From: an uncultured Collinsella sp. | Lineage (GTDB): Bacteria; Actinomycetota; Coriobacteriia; Coriobacteriales; Coriobacteriaceae | DNA length: 17,025 nt | Reading direction: 5' to 3' | NCBI GenBank assembly: GCA_900549215.1 | Contig: URNJ01000022.1 | Span: 1 to 17,025, forward strand | Shown: positions 14,317-17,025 of the stretch, piece after piece | Position numbering within the stretch: the first letter of the stretch is position 1 | How the letters are laid out: each line of letters opens with the position of its first letter | Notes under the pieces: model-generated | Seen by the model: only the letters and a program-made list of their open reading frames with translations | Databases searched by the model: none | Told to the model about the DNA's origin: nothing | Made by a program: the position numbers and the translations under genes

Positions 14317-14346
14317 GAGGAAATTTTCTAATTGCCTAGCATCCTT
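14305..14346 (-). other. Hairpin between the 813-residue gene and tRNA-Ser
   Basis: Minus-strand AAGGATG/CATCCTT and nested GGCAA/TTGCC form a 12-bp two-part stem with a 3-base bulge and a 15-base loop, about 20 bases past the stop codon. It could be a terminator without a U-tract. Its distal arm overlaps the -35 box of the tRNA promoter. Confidence 0.4.
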
Positions 14347-14365
14347 TCCTCCTTGGAGGCTTCGC

Positions 14366-16807
14366 CTACCCCAGCGAACGGTTGAGGGAGCCGAGCTCGT
14401 CGTTGCCCATGGTACGCCACATTTGGAAGATGCAACCGCGTGCCAGGAAAAAGAAGCCGTTGTCGACCAGTTGCACAGCGGCATCTGCAAGCTGATTCGT
14501 CACGGCGGACACTGGCGGCAGCTCGAGTCCAGCCTTGCGGATGGTCTCGACCGCTTCCTCGAACGTCGGAGGCTCGCTGACGCCCATCTCGTTCATAAGG
14601 CCCTGCATTTCTTCCAGCGCGCTGCTGCCCGACTCCTCGCCGCGCGGCACCAGACGGTAACAAGCCAGCGCCAGGTCGAGCTGATCGCAATTCCAATAGG
14701 CAAACGCCAAGCGATAGAATAGGTAGCCGATTGCAGAACGATCGCTGGCAATACGTAGGCCGTGGCGCGCCACCTCGATAATCTCGTCAAAGCGCTCCAG
14801 ACGCGCAAGCACGTTGATGAGCGCAAAGTGCGATTGCATGGACGAGCGCGCCAGATCGTAAAGATGGCGCACCTCGGGCAGTGCTCGTTCAAAGTCCTCT
14901 TGCTCGGCGTAAAAGCTGCAGATCTCGTGCTGGGCAAAGTACAGCGCATCGGGCGCACGAAGGATCCGCACAGAGCGGTCTTCTTCCAACACCGGTAGCA
15001 CCATGCGCACCAGCTGGTTATCGCAAAACTGCGTTTGAACCGGACCTGTCGCCAAAAGCTCGGCGACGGCGCACTTAGCCTCCAACTCCTCGACAAGACG
15101 GGAAAAGCCTTCAAAAGCACCTGTACGGTCGACTTTTGTCTGCTCGCGCAATTCAACAACACGGGCCACGTATGGGTCGTCGTCCTCTTCCATGACCTCC
15201 AACTCGTCAGCCGTATCGGCAAGCAGCAGATCGCGCAGCGCCGGCGGCAGCGTGCGATGGTCATCACGCGGACGAGCATGAACCTCCGCAGGCTCAATCG
15301 TCTCCGGAGCGGTTGACTCATACGCCTCAAGCACACGCTTGCACGGCATATCGTCCATGTCCATGCTCTCAAGATCCTTGGCGACAGGCACGCAATCGGC
15401 CAGATAGGCCGCGCGCCCAAAGAAATACGTTGCGACAACGCGCTCGCCCTGCTCACTGTCGGGAGCAGCAATCTGCACATAGCAGCGCGTGATGCAGGCG
15501 CCCGCGGCAAAACACGCTGCCGCAAGTGTGAGTGCCACGCGCGCATCGTGCTCCGCGGCCCAGATCGCACGCGTGTCCTCGTCCAGCTCGCGCCAGGCGT
15601 CATCTTGGGCGTCGTATTCACGTTGCGGCATGGCATCCACGACAGAGTGCCCAAACCGAACGAGCATAATCCCCTCGGCAACGTTTGCCCGATAGGTATA
15701 GTCGAGCCGCGTGACCACGTTGAGCGCCTCAACGATTCGCGCAAAACGCGTGCGCACGTCCCACTCGCCGCCCGGCTGGCACGAAACCGTTCCCGGCTTG
15801 ACCCACGGGTTATCGCTCGAAGCCGTATCGAGCAGTCGGGGAACATCGTTGGTCGTCTTGGCGATATGCCACGCATCAAAGAGCGCGCAGCCCTCAAGGC
15901 TCGGCGAGGATGCCGCGGGGGCCAATCCGGCCCCGATGCGCTCAAGGATGCCGGAGAGGCGGTTGAGACGGCACTCGATGGCAAGCAGCATGTCAATCTC
16001 GTCCTGGTCCAACAGGCTACGATCAAAATTGAGATAGAAAAGCTTTGAACGATCAATGCGAGCCAGGCTCATCTCGGACTTGGCAGCGATGGTGCGCAGA
16101 CGGGGCAAGTCAATTTCACTCATAAGGGCAGCGGCATAGCGCTCGATACCGCTCGGATTCTCGGCATGGTCAACGCGGTAAAGCAGCGTCTCGATAGCAT
16201 CAGGGAGCGGTGCCGTGTTAAAGCCCAAAAACACCTCGACCGGCTCGGGCAACTTTACGAGCTTGATCTTGTCGATAACATTTTGCATACCCTCGTCGAG
16301 TCCGCCGGCGTCCGCCGTGCTCGCAATGGCATTTTCGGAGTCAGCGAATATCACGCAGCGCAGGAACATCGATGCCATGAACTCGCCGTAAGGAAGGGAG
16401 CGGGTCGAATTCCATGTCTCGTGGTCGGACTGCTCGCGCATGGGGCCTTCGGGAGAGCCGACGGTTCGCGCGCACGCGCGCATTGCACCGTTGGCTTCCC
16501 TTACCATAATCTCACCAATACTGGAATCCGACTCGTCAAGGACTAGTTCCATGTCGGGATCGTTGGGCAGCGGAGCCTCGCTAACGGGGCGGTCCACCTT
16601 GTACACCTCACCCGAAACGCTTACGTAGCCCAAAAGCGACACATGACTTTTGCCAACGAATTCGACGACATAACAAGATTCACGCTGATCCTCGCCAAAG
16701 AGTTTCCAGACCACGCCATATGAGCGTCCCGCAGGCTGCTCGGGCATCGCCGGAAAGCGCTTCTTGGGATCGAGAAACCTGAGCTTGTATGTCGGACGCT
16801 CTGCCAC
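14366..16807 (-). CDS. Hypothetical protein with C-terminal TPR-like repeats (813 aa)
   Basis: I do not recognise this protein. It is acidic, has no signal peptide or clear membrane helix, and is probably cytoplasmic. The first 100 residues look like a beta-rich module (KLRFLDPKKRF, YGVVWKLFG, VVEFVGKSHVSLLGYV). The middle is helical with a hydrophobic Ala/Cys-rich segment (ALTLAAACFAAGACITRCYVQ). Residues about 621-742 show helix pairs of tetratricopeptide type, such as ALYFAQHEICSFYAEQEDFERAL and LFYRLAFAYWNCDQLDLALACYR, which usually bind protein partners. The start is GTG 16807 with AGGGTGAT before it. It is a single-gene unit between two tRNA genes. Base composition and codon use resemble its neighbours, so it is probably a lineage-specific resident gene. 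Confidence 0.8.
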   Translation of the reverse strand: MAERPTYKLRFLDPKKRFPAMPEQPAGRSYGVVWKLFGEDQRESCYVVEFVGKSHVSLLGYVSVSGEVYKVDRPVSEAPLPNDPDMELVLDESDSSIGEIMVREANGAMRACARTVGSPEGPMREQSDHETWNSTRSLPYGEFMASMFLRCVIFADSENAIASTADAGGLDEGMQNVIDKIKLVKLPEPVEVFLGFNTAPLPDAIETLLYRVDHAENPSGIERYAAALMSEIDLPRLRTIAAKSEMSLARIDRSKLFYLNFDRSLLDQDEIDMLLAIECRLNRLSGILERIGAGLAPAASSPSLEGCALFDAWHIAKTTNDVPRLLDTASSDNPWVKPGTVSCQPGGEWDVRTRFARIVEALNVVTRLDYTYRANVAEGIMLVRFGHSVVDAMPQREYDAQDDAWRELDEDTRAIWAAEHDARVALTLAAACFAAGACITRCYVQIAAPDSEQGERVVATYFFGRAAYLADCVPVAKDLESMDMDDMPCKRVLEAYESTAPETIEPAEVHARPRDDHRTLPPALRDLLLADTADELEVMEEDDDPYVARVVELREQTKVDRTGAFEGFSRLVEELEAKCAVAELLATGPVQTQFCDNQLVRMVLPVLEEDRSVRILRAPDALYFAQHEICSFYAEQEDFERALPEVRHLYDLARSSMQSHFALINVLARLERFDEIIEVARHGLRIASDRSAIGYLFYRLAFAYWNCDQLDLALACYRLVPRGEESGSSALEEMQGLMNEMGVSEPPTFEEAVETIRKAGLELPPVSAVTNQLADAAVQLVDNGFFFLARGCIFQMWRTMGNDELGSLNRSLG

Positions 16808-16844
16808 GAAATATCACCCTGATCGGTCGCTTGAAGAAGGAGTG

Positions 16845-16863
16845 GTCGCGAATAAGTCGCGAC
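16845..16863. promoter_or_regulatory. Inverted repeat upstream of the 813-residue gene
   Basis: GTCGCGA (16845-16851) and TCGCGAC (16857-16863) form perfect 7-bp arms with a 5-base spacer, about 38 bases before the GTG start. A TAAGAT hexamer lies just upstream (about 16876-16881, minus strand). It could be an operator or a leader hairpin. Confidence 0.35.
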
Positions 16864-16897
16864 ACCTACTCGGAATCTTACACGAGTCGACAGGAAA

Positions 16898-16913
16898 TCG
16901 TCCCTTTGGACGA
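16898..16913. other. Small hairpin TCGTCC-CTTT-GGACGA
   Basis: Perfect 6-bp arms and a 4-base loop between the tRNA-Arg terminator and the 813-residue gene. No U-tract follows. It may be a backup terminator or be meaningless. Confidence 0.3.
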
Positions 16914-16931
16914 AAGCACTCAAGCTGGCGT

Positions 16932-16960
16932 AAAAGAAAAGCCCCCGTTGCCGGGAGCTT
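16932..16960 (-). terminator. Intrinsic terminator of tRNA-Arg
   Basis: Minus-strand AAGCTCCCG (16960-16952) pairs with CGGGGGCTT (16947-16939) around a GCAA tetraloop, with one T-G pair, followed by TTCTTTT. It starts about 10 bases after the tRNA 3' end. Confidence 0.88.
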
Positions 16961-16970
16961 TAATCTCAAA

Positions 16971-17025
16971 TGGTGCGGCGTATAGGATTCGAACCTATGA
17001 CGTTCTGATTCGTAGTCAGACCCTC
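16971..17025 (-). tRNA. tRNA-Arg (anticodon ACG), 5' part beyond the window
   Basis: The minus strand shows an anticodon stem TCTGA/TCAGA enclosing CTACGAA (anticodon ACG, reading CGN via inosine), a T-arm ATAGG-TTCGAAT-CCTAT, acceptor strand ACGCCGC, discriminator A and an encoded CCA. The D-arm and 5' acceptor strand lie past the right edge. Confidence 0.93.

Noticed and set aside
1..17025. CRISPR array, insertion sequence or prophage
   Set aside because: No regularly spaced direct repeats, transposase or integrase motifs, or phage structural proteins were seen in any frame.

Overview
The window looks like chromosomal DNA from a high-GC, Gram-positive gut actinobacterium of the Coriobacteriia, most likely Collinsella or a close relative. 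This rests on the GC-rich codon use, clear AGGAG/AAAGG-type ribosome binding sites, a VanR/VanS-like regulator pair, a Gram-positive-style BY-kinase module and the absence of Gram-negative envelope genes. It is an inference from style, not from a marker gene. All protein genes are on the minus strand except one plus-strand D,D-carboxypeptidase.

Layout by position. 1-2013 (-): 5'-portion of a YhgE/Pip-type membrane protein running off the left edge. 2014-2324: intergenic stretch with an intrinsic terminator and a striking 70-bp imperfect palindrome. 2325-4349 (-): htpG, with a terminator-like hairpin in its upstream region. 4552-5052 (-): GNAT acetyltransferase. 5092-7156 (-): three-gene polysaccharide tyrosine-phosphorylation cassette, in order of transcription a Wzz-type adaptor, a CpsD-type tyrosine kinase and a CpsB-type phosphatase. 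7352-9508 (-): PhoP/PhoR-like two-component system. 9573-10448 (-): pstB, without the other pst genes nearby. 10552-12512 (-): VanR/VanS-like two-component system. 12710-14050 (+): secreted S11 D-Ala-D-Ala carboxypeptidase, divergent from the VanR-like gene. 14111-14131: a tRNA 3'-end remnant. 14183-14273 (-): tRNA-Ser(GCU). 14366-16807 (-): an 813-residue protein of unknown function with TPR-like repeats. 16971-17025 (-): 3' part of tRNA-Arg(ACG).

Functional themes. The window is dominated by envelope and signalling genes. The VanRS-like pair and the divergent carboxypeptidase suggest a peptidoglycan-stress module that trims D-Ala from stem peptides; no vanHAX-type genes are visible. PstB with the PhoPR-like pair points to phosphate-starvation control, but the permease and binding-protein genes must lie elsewhere. 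The Wzz/kinase/phosphatase trio would control exopolysaccharide chain length or export, yet no glycosyltransferases flank it. Several short perfect palindromes lie in intergenic regions upstream of the regulated genes and are the best candidates for undescribed operators.

I did not find a CRISPR array, an insertion sequence, a prophage gene, a toxin-antitoxin pair or an obvious defence system.
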